Made by a program: the position numbers and the translations under genes
Shown here: in pieces, positions 43,797-51,456 of the stretch
Numbering within the stretch: position 1 is the stretch's first letter
Layout: each line of letters begins with the position of its first letter
Notes under the pieces: generated by a model
What the model was told of the DNA's origin: nothing
Databases searched by the model: none
Seen by the model: only the letters and a program-made list of their open reading frames with translations
Assembly: GCA_963801195.1 (NCBI GenBank)
Contig: CAWDDX010000005.1
Location: 496,001-560,000 of the forward strand
Origin: SZUA-36 sp963801195
GTDB lineage: Bacteria; Pseudomonadota; Gammaproteobacteria; Xanthomonadales; SZUA-36
Direction: 5' to 3'
Length of the DNA stretch: 64,000 nucleotides

Positions 43797-44365
43797 CTGT
43801 TCGTTTTATCCTGCTGGATTTTCTCAAATATACGTGTAGCACGTTGTTGCGCTGCAATTATTTCTTCGCTCGTGAGTTTGCGGGCGAATTTGTCTCTTTC
43901 CTTGCGCGCCTTCTCATGGCCCGAGGCCGCCGCAAGGCTGAACCAAACATAGGCCTCGGCGTAATTTTGCGGCACACCTTCTCCACGCGCGTATTTATTT
44001 CCAAGCTCGAACTGGGCGGGCACATAGCCCTGTTCCCCCGCTTCAAGGTACCAGTTGACGGCCCTGGTGGCATCAGGTTGCACGCCCTCGCCGCGGTCGT
44101 ATATCACGCCCAGCATGTGCTGGGATTCTGCCAGGCCCTGATCAGCCGCAAGGCGGTACCATTTGGCTGCCTCGGTATAGTCCACTGGCACACCATTGCC
44201 ATTGTAATAAACATTACCAAGCTTGAACTGCTCCCCAGGCAGGCCGACCCATTCGGCCAAAAGCCTGGTTTCGGCGCGGTCATGGGCGCTCATCGTTGCT
44301 TCAGCAGCGCGGGCTGAAACGCTGGCTATCAAACAAATTGCAACTATCAAAACAGGACGCATCAT
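43793..44365 (-). CDS. exported Sel1-repeat protein
   Basis: 190 residues from ATG 44365 (MMRPVLIVAICLIAS), with a signal peptide ending in SARAAE; ATG 44362 is equally possible. Three Sel1 repeats (about 45-155): FKLGNVYYNGNGVPVDYTEA, AAKWYRLAADQGLAESQHML and FELGNKYARGEGVPQNYAEA. Such solenoids mediate protein contacts; the partner is unknown. Its stop falls in the inverted-repeat element. Confidence 0.82.
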   Translation of the reverse strand: MMRPVLIVAICLIASVSARAAEATMSAHDRAETRLLAEWVGLPGEQFKLGNVYYNGNGVPVDYTEAAKWYRLAADQGLAESQHMLGVIYDRGEGVQPDATRAVNWYLEAGEQGYVPAQFELGNKYARGEGVPQNYAEAYVWFSLAAASGHEKARKERDKFARKLTSEEIIAAQQRATRIFEKIQQDKTNS

Positions 44366-44533
44366 GGCAGTATCTCTCAAAACGTGTCTATCTAAAGCAT
44401 ACACAAAATCTGGAAAAGCGCCTACGCTGGCGCTGACGAACCCATCCGCCACACTTTTCTCACCGTTCGCTCCACTGGTCTTTCAATCTTGAAGTGATAT
44501 TCCCCGGGCTGAAATTAAAGTAATCTGAACCTT

Positions 44534-45283
44534 GTGGCCAAACAACAAAAAACAGACGGGGTGAACGCACAGACTGTTCCGCCATGGGCGATAAGACTCA
44601 ACCGCCTTACAAGCTTTGCAGTCAGTGATTTTGGCGGCGGTCCACGGCCGTGGAAGTTGTCGTGGGTCATAAACTTTCAGAAGTGCGGAACCTTCTTTTT
44701 TCTCGGTCTGTTGATGTGGTATTACCAGAACTTCACCAATGGCGCCTGGATCTACCTGGCGATGCAGGGCAGTTACGGCGTCATCTGGTTGATCAAGGAT
44801 TTGTCCTTCCCCGACCCGGCATGGCAGAAAAAGATTACCGTGTTGGGTGGCTTGAACGCCTTCTTCGCCGTGCTCGGCTGGTATTGGGTGTTCGGCTGGT
44901 TATTGATTTCCGGCGTGTCGACACCGCAGTACCCTCTCGCCGATGGCGCCTGGTACGCGTTGTGCATCAGCATGTGCATGATTGGCAGCGTGATCATGAT
45001 TGCCGCGGACGCACAGAAATACTACACGCTGCGTGTCCGGCGAGGTCTGATTACCGACGGGATGCATCGTCATGTGCGGCACCCCAACTACCTGGGGGAA
45101 ATGTTGATATATGCCAGTTTTGCGCTCATGGTCTGGCACTGGTTGCCCGTACTGGTGCTGGCCTGGGTCTGGACCGGTCTTTTTGCGGTGAACATGATCA
45201 TAAAAGAGGCGAGCCTGTCACGCTACCCGGAATGGGAAGAATACAAGGCAAATAGTAAATGGCTGCTACCGGGGGTCTTCTGA
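44534..45283 (+). CDS. membrane methyltransferase (PEMT/ICMT-like)
   Basis: 249 residues with about five to six membrane helices, GTG start. The C-terminal part has LITDGMHRHVRHPNYLGEML and the acidic KEASLSRYPEWEEY segment, the SAM-binding pattern of phospholipid or isoprenylcysteine methyltransferases. Longer and distinct from the cluster member at 25145. Possible phosphatidylethanolamine N-methyltransferase or DUF1295-type protein. Confidence 0.75.
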   Translation: MAKQQKTDGVNAQTVPPWAIRLNRLTSFAVSDFGGGPRPWKLSWVINFQKCGTFFFLGLLMWYYQNFTNGAWIYLAMQGSYGVIWLIKDLSFPDPAWQKKITVLGGLNAFFAVLGWYWVFGWLLISGVSTPQYPLADGAWYALCISMCMIGSVIMIAADAQKYYTLRVRRGLITDGMHRHVRHPNYLGEMLIYASFALMVWHWLPVLVLAWVWTGLFAVNMIIKEASLSRYPEWEEYKANSKWLLPGVF

Positions 45284-45334
45284 GATCAAAGCGGTGGAAC
45301 TCAGCCGCTGGACACTTTCCTTTCGCAAACCCAT

Positions 45335-45485
45335 TTATACCACTGCAGGCTCGAGTAGCGTGATTCGTCCCTTGTCAGCATTGATTTCAGCTTCAATGCC
45401 CACTGGTATGGTGAATTTCTTCTCTATGTGGCCGATCATCGAGCCGTCTGACAGGTTAGCAACAAATAGCAGCCTATTACGCCGC
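45335..45485 (-). pseudogene. 3' remnant of an LD-carboxypeptidase-like (S66) gene
   Basis: In the minus frame the last ~45 codons read VANLSDGSMIGHIEKKFTIP, then VGIEAEINADKGRITLLEPA and VV-stop. GHI-(x)n-FTIPVG and LLEPAV resemble the C-terminal end of muramoyltetrapeptide carboxypeptidases (LdcA/MccF family). No start or catalytic region precedes it: the sequence at 45486-45560 is AT-rich and non-coding. Probably a deletion remnant. Confidence 0.45.
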
Positions 45486-45584
45486 GTATAATAAAATATC
45501 GATAAACAATAAATATATATTGAAATACAATAAATATATGTCTATTATCAATAAAACTGAAATAGGGTTATGAGGCGTATAAAC

Positions 45585-46235
45585 ATGTCCACATCGAAGC
45601 AAAACAGGCTGACACTGCTGGTGAAACGTTTTATCGACATCACGTGGTTCCTGTTCCTGTTTTTCGCAGTCGTCTGGCCGCTCGTTGTACTGGTGGTTGG
45701 TTTGAATATCTCCCCCGTGGCGGATCAACGCCATACGGATGTAGAAGTTTTTTCAAGTTTTCGAATAACTTCTGATTTCCCGGCTCGGCAGGCCGTTCCG
45801 GATATGCACAAAGGTGGACCGCTCGTGAGCGGGAAGGGCGAGCTGAGGCTCAATGACACGAGCAGTCGCTTAAGCTGGTACCTGTCAGGCGCAATTTCCG
45901 AGATCATGCTGTTCATTGCTATTTTTGGACTGTTGGCAATGAGAAAGCTGTTTTCATCGCTGGTTGACGGAAATGCTTTTACCAGCGAGAACGCCAGACA
46001 TATCAGGACTATCGGCTACGCGGTTATCGCCTGGCACATCGTGTCCCCGCTTTTACAATATTTCGGCAGCCGGATCATGCTTGACGATATCGCATTCAGT
46101 GTGCCGGGAATTGAGTTGTATCCCGGATTTGAGCTCAACATCGGCGGTGTGTTTGCCGGGCTCGCAATTATTGTGCTTGCAGGTGTGATGAGGGAAGCCG
46201 CCAATATTTATGCAGAACAGTCGTTGACGATCTGA
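45585..46235 (+). CDS. DUF2975 membrane protein
   Basis: 216 residues with four helices: an N-terminal one (FLFLFFAVVWPLVVLVVGLN), a periplasmic loop of about 65 residues, and three more (ISEIMLFIAIFGLLAMRKLF, IRTIGYAVIAWHIVSPLLQY, NIGGVFAGLAIIVLAGVMRE). FTSENARHIRTIGY is the usual DUF2975 motif. I prefer ATG 45585, with GAGG 9 bases upstream, over ATG 45570. It is followed 1 base later by an XRE regulator, the standard DUF2975 partner. Confidence 0.85.
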   Translation: MSTSKQNRLTLLVKRFIDITWFLFLFFAVVWPLVVLVVGLNISPVADQRHTDVEVFSSFRITSDFPARQAVPDMHKGGPLVSGKGELRLNDTSSRLSWYLSGAISEIMLFIAIFGLLAMRKLFSSLVDGNAFTSENARHIRTIGYAVIAWHIVSPLLQYFGSRIMLDDIAFSVPGIELYPGFELNIGGVFAGLAIIVLAGVMREAANIYAEQSLTI

Positions 46236-46236
46236 T

Positions 46237-46449
46237 ATGGCTGCCGTCATAAAAGTGAATTTGGATTTGCTGCTGATTCAGCGCAAAAAAACGTTAACTG
46301 AACTGTCCGAAGAGGTGGGTATAACATTGGCCAACCTGTCGATTCTGAAAACAGGAAAGGGTCGGGCGATCCGTTTTTCAACACTCGTGGCTTTGTGTGA
46401 AGCGCTGGAGTGTGAGCCGGGGGATTTGTTGCAGATTGAGGAGGAGTGA
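46237..46449 (+). CDS. XRE/Cro-type small transcriptional regulator
   Basis: 70 residues, HTH of the YozG/HTH_26 type: LLIQRKKTLTELSEEVGITL then ANLSILKTGKGRAIRFSTLV and ALECEPGDLLQIEEE. Paired with the DUF2975 gene just upstream; probably regulates its own operon. Function beyond that unknown. Confidence 0.88.
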   Translation: MAAVIKVNLDLLLIQRKKTLTELSEEVGITLANLSILKTGKGRAIRFSTLVALCEALECEPGDLLQIEEE

Positions 46450-46509
46450 TGGCGCGCATTGTGCAAGGATGCACTGGTGTCACGAAGCGCAGGGATGTGC
46501 GGGAGTGGC

Positions 46510-46547
46510 CCCGGCAGGACTCGAACCTGCTACCTCAAGATTAGGAA
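46510..46547 (-). repeat. 38-bp duplicate of the tRNA-Arg 3' half (att-like site)
   Basis: Identical, in the same orientation, to 46896-46933 inside tRNA-Arg(CCT), covering acceptor/T-arm to the anticodon loop. This is what a tyrosine-recombinase element leaves when it integrates at a tRNA 3' end. The other half of the tRNA is absent, so it is not a functional tRNA. Confidence 0.85.
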
Positions 46548-46888
46548 AGCGTAGCTTCCTCGATTGATATTTTTTATCTAACCCGAATAATTCACCAAGG
46601 CGGACGAATACATAAAAAATGTCTTTTTATTTCATGGTGATATAGGTGATGTTGGCCTTTTTCCAAAATTACAGTTTGTCCTATCCGGTTTTGCAACGCA
46701 TCTGACTTCACATTTTGGCCGATCCTTCTCAAACCATAGCGGCGCTATGCTTTTTCGAACGATCGATCAAACTGTTTGCCAGCTACGCTGCAAATTCCGG
46801 ATCCTTGGTGAATTATCCGGGCTAATTGATAGCAAAGAAAATAAAATATTTTCTATGGCGAAAAATGCTTGCAAAGTCTTGCAAAGTT
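46548..46888. other. gene-free stretch between att-like repeat and tRNA-Arg
   Basis: About 340 bases, AT-richer than its surroundings, without a convincing coding frame, integrase fragment or promoter pair. Open frames in it (for example 46747-46971) run into the tRNA and look spurious. It is best read as the leftover core of an excised or deleted element. Confidence 0.5.
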
Positions 46889-46965
46889 TGGCGCGCCCGG
46901 CAGGACTCGAACCTGCTACCTCAAGATTAGGAATCTTGCGCTCTATCCAGATGAGCTACGGGCGC
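46889..46965 (-). tRNA. tRNA-Arg (CCT)
   Basis: A 77-base cloverleaf on the minus strand, GCGCCCG/CGGGCGC acceptor stem, anticodon CCT in the loop between AGATT and AATCT, and an encoded CCA (46889-46891). It reads AGG codons. Its 3' half is duplicated at 46510. Confidence 0.96.
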
Positions 46966-47102
46966 TTTTGAAGCGAAATATTCTAACCGATTAGCCATAC
47001 GTTTGATATTAGGTATTGACTATACCTTCACACCTTTAAGAATTTGTAAAAACCTTCAAGATACGAACTATATCTGAACCTCTTTATGCATCCGGAGTTA
47101 GA

Positions 47103-47287
47103 ATGGTAAGTGATATCAATCCAGACGATCCTGGCGAAGATGGAGTAGAAATTCCAATAGCAAGGAGAAAATCATCATGTGTGCGGTTATCTTCATTGTG
47201 CTTGTCCCAATCGTGTTGGCGTTGGCGGCCGTGGCCAACCACTTATATGAAAACAGGAAAAGAAATAAGGATCATGATCCATCTTGA
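47103..47287 (+). CDS. small single-membrane-helix protein (one- or two-frame)
   Basis: Two readings exist. A 36-residue ORF starts at ATG 47177 behind AAGGAG (47162-47167): MCAVIFIVLVPIVLALAAVA then NHLYENRKRNKDHDPS, one membrane helix plus a charged tail. Upstream, ATG 47103 behind GGAG gives MVSDINPDDPGEDGVEIPIA then RRK in another frame. One extra A in the AAAA run near 47170 would join both into a 60-residue protein. No family recognised. It lies between tRNA-Arg and the sucrose cluster. Confidence 0.45.
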
Positions 47288-47522
47288 ATACATTCCGGCG
47301 TTTAAGTTTGTTGAAAAACGACAAGTTCTGGCTTCTTTGCGTCCGCAATAGTTGCAACGCATAAATTGCCCCAACAACAAAAGCCAAAAAATTATTTATC
47401 AGCGTAGGTTTGAAGTGAACCTGGTCAAGGCCAAGTGCCGGGATAAGCTGTACAGGGTTGCATTTTCTCCGGCAGTCACAAGGTGACATACAGAACTCAT
47501 TTTTGTAAACTAACGGGAAGCT

Positions 47523-49670
47523 ATGTCGCCTGTAAAACCCAAGCTTTACCTCCAGCTGATCAGCATACATGGTCTGATCCGTGGACATGATCTCGAACTT
47601 GGTCGCGATGCCGATACCGGTGGCCAGACGCTTTATGTAACCGACCTGGCCCGGGCACTGGGTGAACGCGACGATGTCGAACGCGTCGACCTCGTGACGC
47701 GCCGTATCGTTGATCCGGCGGTCAGCGACGATTATGCGCAAGCCGAAGAAGCGTTGTCCGACAAAGTGCGCATCGTGCGCATTGATGCCGGGCCGGAAGG
47801 CTATATTCCCAAGGAACAGCTGTGGGATCACCTCGATGGATTCACGGACAACCTGACCGAATGGCTGGGCGAGCAGGGGCGGATACCCGATATTATTCAC
47901 AGCCACTACGCTGATGCCGGGTATGTTGGTGTACGCCTGGCCAACCAGTTGGCCGTACCCCTGGTGCATACGGGGCACTCCCTGGGTCGCGACAAGCGCA
48001 AGCGATTGCTGGCCAAGGGCCTGTCCGGTGAGGATATAGAGACCACTTACAAGATGAGCCGGCGTATCAATGCCGAGGAAGAACTGCTGGCGAACGCCGA
48101 CCTCGTGATTACCAGCACACGCAACGAGATCGAAACCCAGTACGGACTTTACGATTACTACGATCCGGCCTGTATGACGGTGATTCCTCCGGGCACGGAC
48201 ATGCAGCTGTTCTATCCGCCCGATGACCATTTTCAATCCGATTACAGAACCAGGCTTGAACCGTTCCTGAGCGATCCGGACAAGCCGCTGGTACTGGCTT
48301 TGTCGCGGCCGGATGAGCGCAAAAACATTCCGGTGTTGCTGGAAGCGTTTGGCAACACCCCCGGGCTGCGTGAGGCGGCTAACCTGCTGTTGATCGCCGG
48401 CAACCGCGAAGACATTCGCGACCTGGAGTCGGGTGCGCAATCGGTCCTGACCCAACTCCTGATCGAGATCGACGCTTACGATTTGTACGGCAGCGTCGCC
48501 ATGCCGAAAAAGCACCAGGTAGGTGAAATTCCGGATGTTTACCGTTTCGTTGCGGTCAGCGGCGGTGTGTTCGTCAACCCCGCATTGACCGAACCGTTCG
48601 GCCTGACCCTGTTGGAGGCGGCGGCCAGTGGCTTGCCCTTGGTTGCTACCGAGAATGGCGGTCCGGTAGATATCATTTCGAATTGCAAAAACGGTTCCCT
48701 TGTTAATCCGCTGGATGCCGATGCCATTGCCGCGGCTCTGCTGGACTTGCTGGGCGACCGCGAAGCGTGGCTGGAAGCATCACGCAACGGGCTGCAAGGG
48801 GTGCGCAAGTACTACACCTGGCAGGCACATGCGGCCAACTACGTGGTACGGGTGCGCGGCCTCATCGGTGCGAAACGCAGGGAACCGGTGGCCTGGCCGG
48901 CGGACAAGGCCATGCGCTATCGCGACCGTGCGATATTCAGCAGTATTGACCAAACCCTTTTGGGCAATGCGACTGCGCTCAGGGAATTTTCTGAAATTAT
49001 TCGTGCGAACCGCAAACGTGTTACGTTCGGACTTGCCTCGGGGCGCCGTATCGATTCCGTGCTGGCGGTTTTGAAAAAGCATGGTGTACCCATGCCCGAT
49101 GTTTTGATCAGTAGCCTGGGTACCCGAATACATTACGGCACCGGTTTGACCGAGGATCGGCACTGGTCCAATCATATTGACCACGACTGGAGCCACGGCC
49201 GCATTCGCGGTGTTCTCGATGAAGTATCCGGCCTTAAACTGCAACCGCAGGACAAGCAAAGCGGTTTCAAGATTTCCTATTTTTATGATGCCGGGAAAGC
49301 GCCGGCCACCGAGGACATCAAATCCCTGTTGCACCAGGAGGAACTGACGGCCAACGTGATACTTTCTTACGGTCAGTACCTTGATGTGATTCCGTCGCGG
49401 GCATCCAAGGGGCAGGCGTTGCGTTATGCAGCGCACCGTCTCGATATTCCGCTGGAACACATCCTGGTGGCCGGTGGTTCCGGCGCTGATGAAGACATGA
49501 TCCGCGGCAACACCCTGGCCGTTATCGTCGCCAATCGCCATGATGAGGAGCTGTCCGCGCTGGTCGATTTGGAGCGGGTCTATTATTCCAATCATGCACA
49601 TGCGGCCGGTTTGCTTGACGCCATCGGGCATTACAGGTTCCTCGCCGATTACGAGGCGTCGGCCGCTTGA
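47523..49670 (+). CDS. sps: sucrose-phosphate synthase with degenerate C-terminal HAD domain
   Basis: 715 residues. Residues 1-~455 are a GT4/GT-B enzyme making sucrose-6-phosphate from UDP-glucose and fructose-6-phosphate: HGLIRGHDLELGRDADTGGQ, GHSLGRDKRKRLLAKGL, ALSRPDERKNIPVLLEAFGN and NPALTEPFGLTLLEAAASG (E-x7-E). Residues ~470-705 are a sucrose-phosphatase-like HAD domain, but its first motif reads SSIDQTL where active enzymes have DLDGTL/DLDRTL, so the nucleophile Asp is replaced by Ser. It is probably a structural or regulatory domain, as in plant enzymes. Stop overlaps the phosphatase start. Confidence 0.9.
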   Translation: MSPVKPKLYLQLISIHGLIRGHDLELGRDADTGGQTLYVTDLARALGERDDVERVDLVTRRIVDPAVSDDYAQAEEALSDKVRIVRIDAGPEGYIPKEQLWDHLDGFTDNLTEWLGEQGRIPDIIHSHYADAGYVGVRLANQLAVPLVHTGHSLGRDKRKRLLAKGLSGEDIETTYKMSRRINAEEELLANADLVITSTRNEIETQYGLYDYYDPACMTVIPPGTDMQLFYPPDDHFQSDYRTRLEPFLSDPDKPLVLALSRPDERKNIPVLLEAFGNTPGLREAANLLLIAGNREDIRDLESGAQSVLTQLLIEIDAYDLYGSVAMPKKHQVGEIPDVYRFVAVSGGVFVNPALTEPFGLTLLEAAASGLPLVATENGGPVDIISNCKNGSLVNPLDADAIAAALLDLLGDREAWLEASRNGLQGVRKYYTWQAHAANYVVRVRGLIGAKRREPVAWPADKAMRYRDRAIFSSIDQTLLGNATALREFSEIIRANRKRVTFGLASGRRIDSVLAVLKKHGVPMPDVLISSLGTRIHYGTGLTEDRHWSNHIDHDWSHGRIRGVLDEVSGLKLQPQDKQSGFKISYFYDAGKAPATEDIKSLLHQEELTANVILSYGQYLDVIPSRASKGQALRYAAHRLDIPLEHILVAGGSGADEDMIRGNTLAVIVANRHDEELSALVDLERVYYSNHAHAAGLLDAIGHYRFLADYEASAA

Positions 49671-50539
49671 TGGCGAATCGATACATGGTCTGTACAGACC
49701 TCGACAGGACATTGATCCCCAATGGCCCGCAGTCCGAGTCACCCGCCGCCGAAGGATATTTTTCGTCGCTGGTATCACGCGAGGAAATCACACTCGTCTA
49801 TGTCAGTGGCCGTCATCGCGAACTGGTGGAACAGGCGATAGAACAGTACCGGATTCCGGTTCCTGACTTTGTTATCGGTGATGTCGGGACGACCGTCTAC
49901 CGGGTCGGTGCACAACGGGCATGGCAGCCGGATATTTCCTGGCAGACGGAAATTGCCGTCGACTGGCATGGACTTGCCGCTGACCGGTTGCTCGAAAAGA
50001 TGATGTTTATCAAAGCTTTACGTTTGCAGGAGGCGGAAAAACAGAATCATTTCAAATTGAGTTTTTACCACGACGCCGACCAGGACTGGAAAGTCCTGGA
50101 CGCTCAGATCAGCGTAATCCTCAGCCGTGCAGGTGTAGCCGCACGCCTGGTCTGGAGCCTTGATGATCTGACCGGGGGAGGTCTGCTGGACGTGCTTCCT
50201 GAACGGGCGTCAAAGCGCCATGCAATTGAATTCCTGATGCGGCAACATGGTTTCGACACCGGCCAAACCGTTTTTTGCGGTGACAGCGGTAATGATATTG
50301 AAGTGCTGATCAGCCCCATACCGGCGGTGCTGGTCGCCAATGCCCGTGAAGAGGTACGGCAGCAGGCCGAACAGGGATCGCGAGAGCAGGGTAACGAGCG
50401 CGCGCTGTATATTGCCAGGGGTGGCTTTCTCGGTATGAATGGAAACTATCGCGGCGGTATGCTGGAGGGCATTGTGCATTTTTACCCTGAAATGGAAAAC
50501 TGGTTGCCGGTTCAAACTGCAAGCGGAGAGCAAGCATGA
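49670..50539 (+). CDS. spp: sucrose-6-phosphate phosphatase
   Basis: 289 residues, HAD superfamily (Cof/S6PP type). VCTDLDRTLIP (Asp10, Asp12) is the intact motif I, in contrast to the synthase's own HAD domain; VYVSGRHRELVEQAIEQY is motif II, KRHAIEFLMRQHG carries the Lys of motif III, and VFCGDSGNDIEVL is motif IV. It dephosphorylates sucrose-6-phosphate to sucrose. The ATG at 49670 overlaps the synthase TGA; the stop overlaps the fructokinase start. Confidence 0.92.
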   Translation: MANRYMVCTDLDRTLIPNGPQSESPAAEGYFSSLVSREEITLVYVSGRHRELVEQAIEQYRIPVPDFVIGDVGTTVYRVGAQRAWQPDISWQTEIAVDWHGLAADRLLEKMMFIKALRLQEAEKQNHFKLSFYHDADQDWKVLDAQISVILSRAGVAARLVWSLDDLTGGGLLDVLPERASKRHAIEFLMRQHGFDTGQTVFCGDSGNDIEVLISPIPAVLVANAREEVRQQAEQGSREQGNERALYIARGGFLGMNGNYRGGMLEGIVHFYPEMENWLPVQTASGEQA

Positions 50540-51441
50540 GCAACAATCTGTGTATCTTTGGCGAAGTACTGTTCGATCACCTGCCGGATGGCAGGCGTGT
50601 GCTCGGTGGCGCACCGTTCAATGTCGCCTGGCATTTGCAGGCGTTTGGAGAGCATCCGCTAATGATAAGCCGGGTCGGAAACGATGGCGAAGGCGATGAA
50701 GTCAAGGCCGCGATGCAGCGATGGGGCTTGGATCCCGACGGTTTGCAGACCGACAACGATCTTCCGACCGGAAAAGTACAGATAACCATCGAGCAGGGAG
50801 AGCCTAACTACGATATTGTCTACCCGGCCGCCTGGGATGCGATTGAGCCCGCAATCCAACCGCAGAATTGCCGGCTGCTTTACCACGGCAGTCTCGCCCT
50901 GCGCTCAGAGCGTTCGCGTGAAAGCTGGAAAGAGCTCCGCTCCGGCGCTATCGAAACAGTCTTTGTCGATGTCAACCTTCGACCGCCATGGTATGGTCGT
51001 GACCGGGTTTTGCAGGCGCTTACCGGGGCCCACTGGGTCAAGCTCAATGGTAATGAAATGGAGCAATTGGCCCCTGGTCACGGCACCAAGCAGCAACGCG
51101 CCCGCGCCTTTATCATCAAGTATGGACTCGATGGCTTGATCCTGACCAGCGGTGCTGAGGGCGCGGCGGTTGCAACCGCTTCCGGTGAATATCTGGAAAC
51201 CCGGCCAAGCCGTGGCATCGTGGTCAAGGACACGGTCGGTGCTGGTGACTCGTTGACAGCGGTCATGATATTGGGGCTCATGCGGGAGTGGCCGTTACAG
51301 ACGACGTTAGACCGCGCGCAATCTTTTGCCAGCGCGATAGTACAAAGCCGCGGCGCTACTGTGGACGACCCGGCTTTCTATAAAAAATTCCTGGATGCTT
51401 GGAGCCAGGACACCTTTAATGCTAGTGGTAACGACAGTTAA
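50536..51441 (+). CDS. PfkB-family fructokinase
   Basis: 301 residues, ribokinase fold. LGGAPFNVAWHLQAFGEHPL is the first PfkB signature and VKDTVGAGDSLTAVMILGLM the second with the catalytic Asp. TGKVQITIEQGEPNYDIVYP is the sugar-binding lid region. It probably phosphorylates the fructose freed from sucrose by the downstream amylosucrase, as in methylotroph sps-spp-fruK-ams clusters. Overlaps spp by 4 bases. Confidence 0.9.
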   Translation: MSNNLCIFGEVLFDHLPDGRRVLGGAPFNVAWHLQAFGEHPLMISRVGNDGEGDEVKAAMQRWGLDPDGLQTDNDLPTGKVQITIEQGEPNYDIVYPAAWDAIEPAIQPQNCRLLYHGSLALRSERSRESWKELRSGAIETVFVDVNLRPPWYGRDRVLQALTGAHWVKLNGNEMEQLAPGHGTKQQRARAFIIKYGLDGLILTSGAEGAAVATASGEYLETRPSRGIVVKDTVGAGDSLTAVMILGLMREWPLQTTLDRAQSFASAIVQSRGATVDDPAFYKKFLDAWSQDTFNASGNDS

Positions 51442-51456
51442 AAAATAGCGGGTAAT

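Noticed and set aside
45294..45491. 65-codon plus-strand frame starting GTGGAACTC
   Set aside because: No ribosome site or family features; the opposite strand holds the better supported peptidase remnant.
46747..46971. Open frame with ARPAGLEPATSRLG
   Set aside because: The second half is the antisense of tRNA-Arg(CCT); the first half lies in the gene-free scar.
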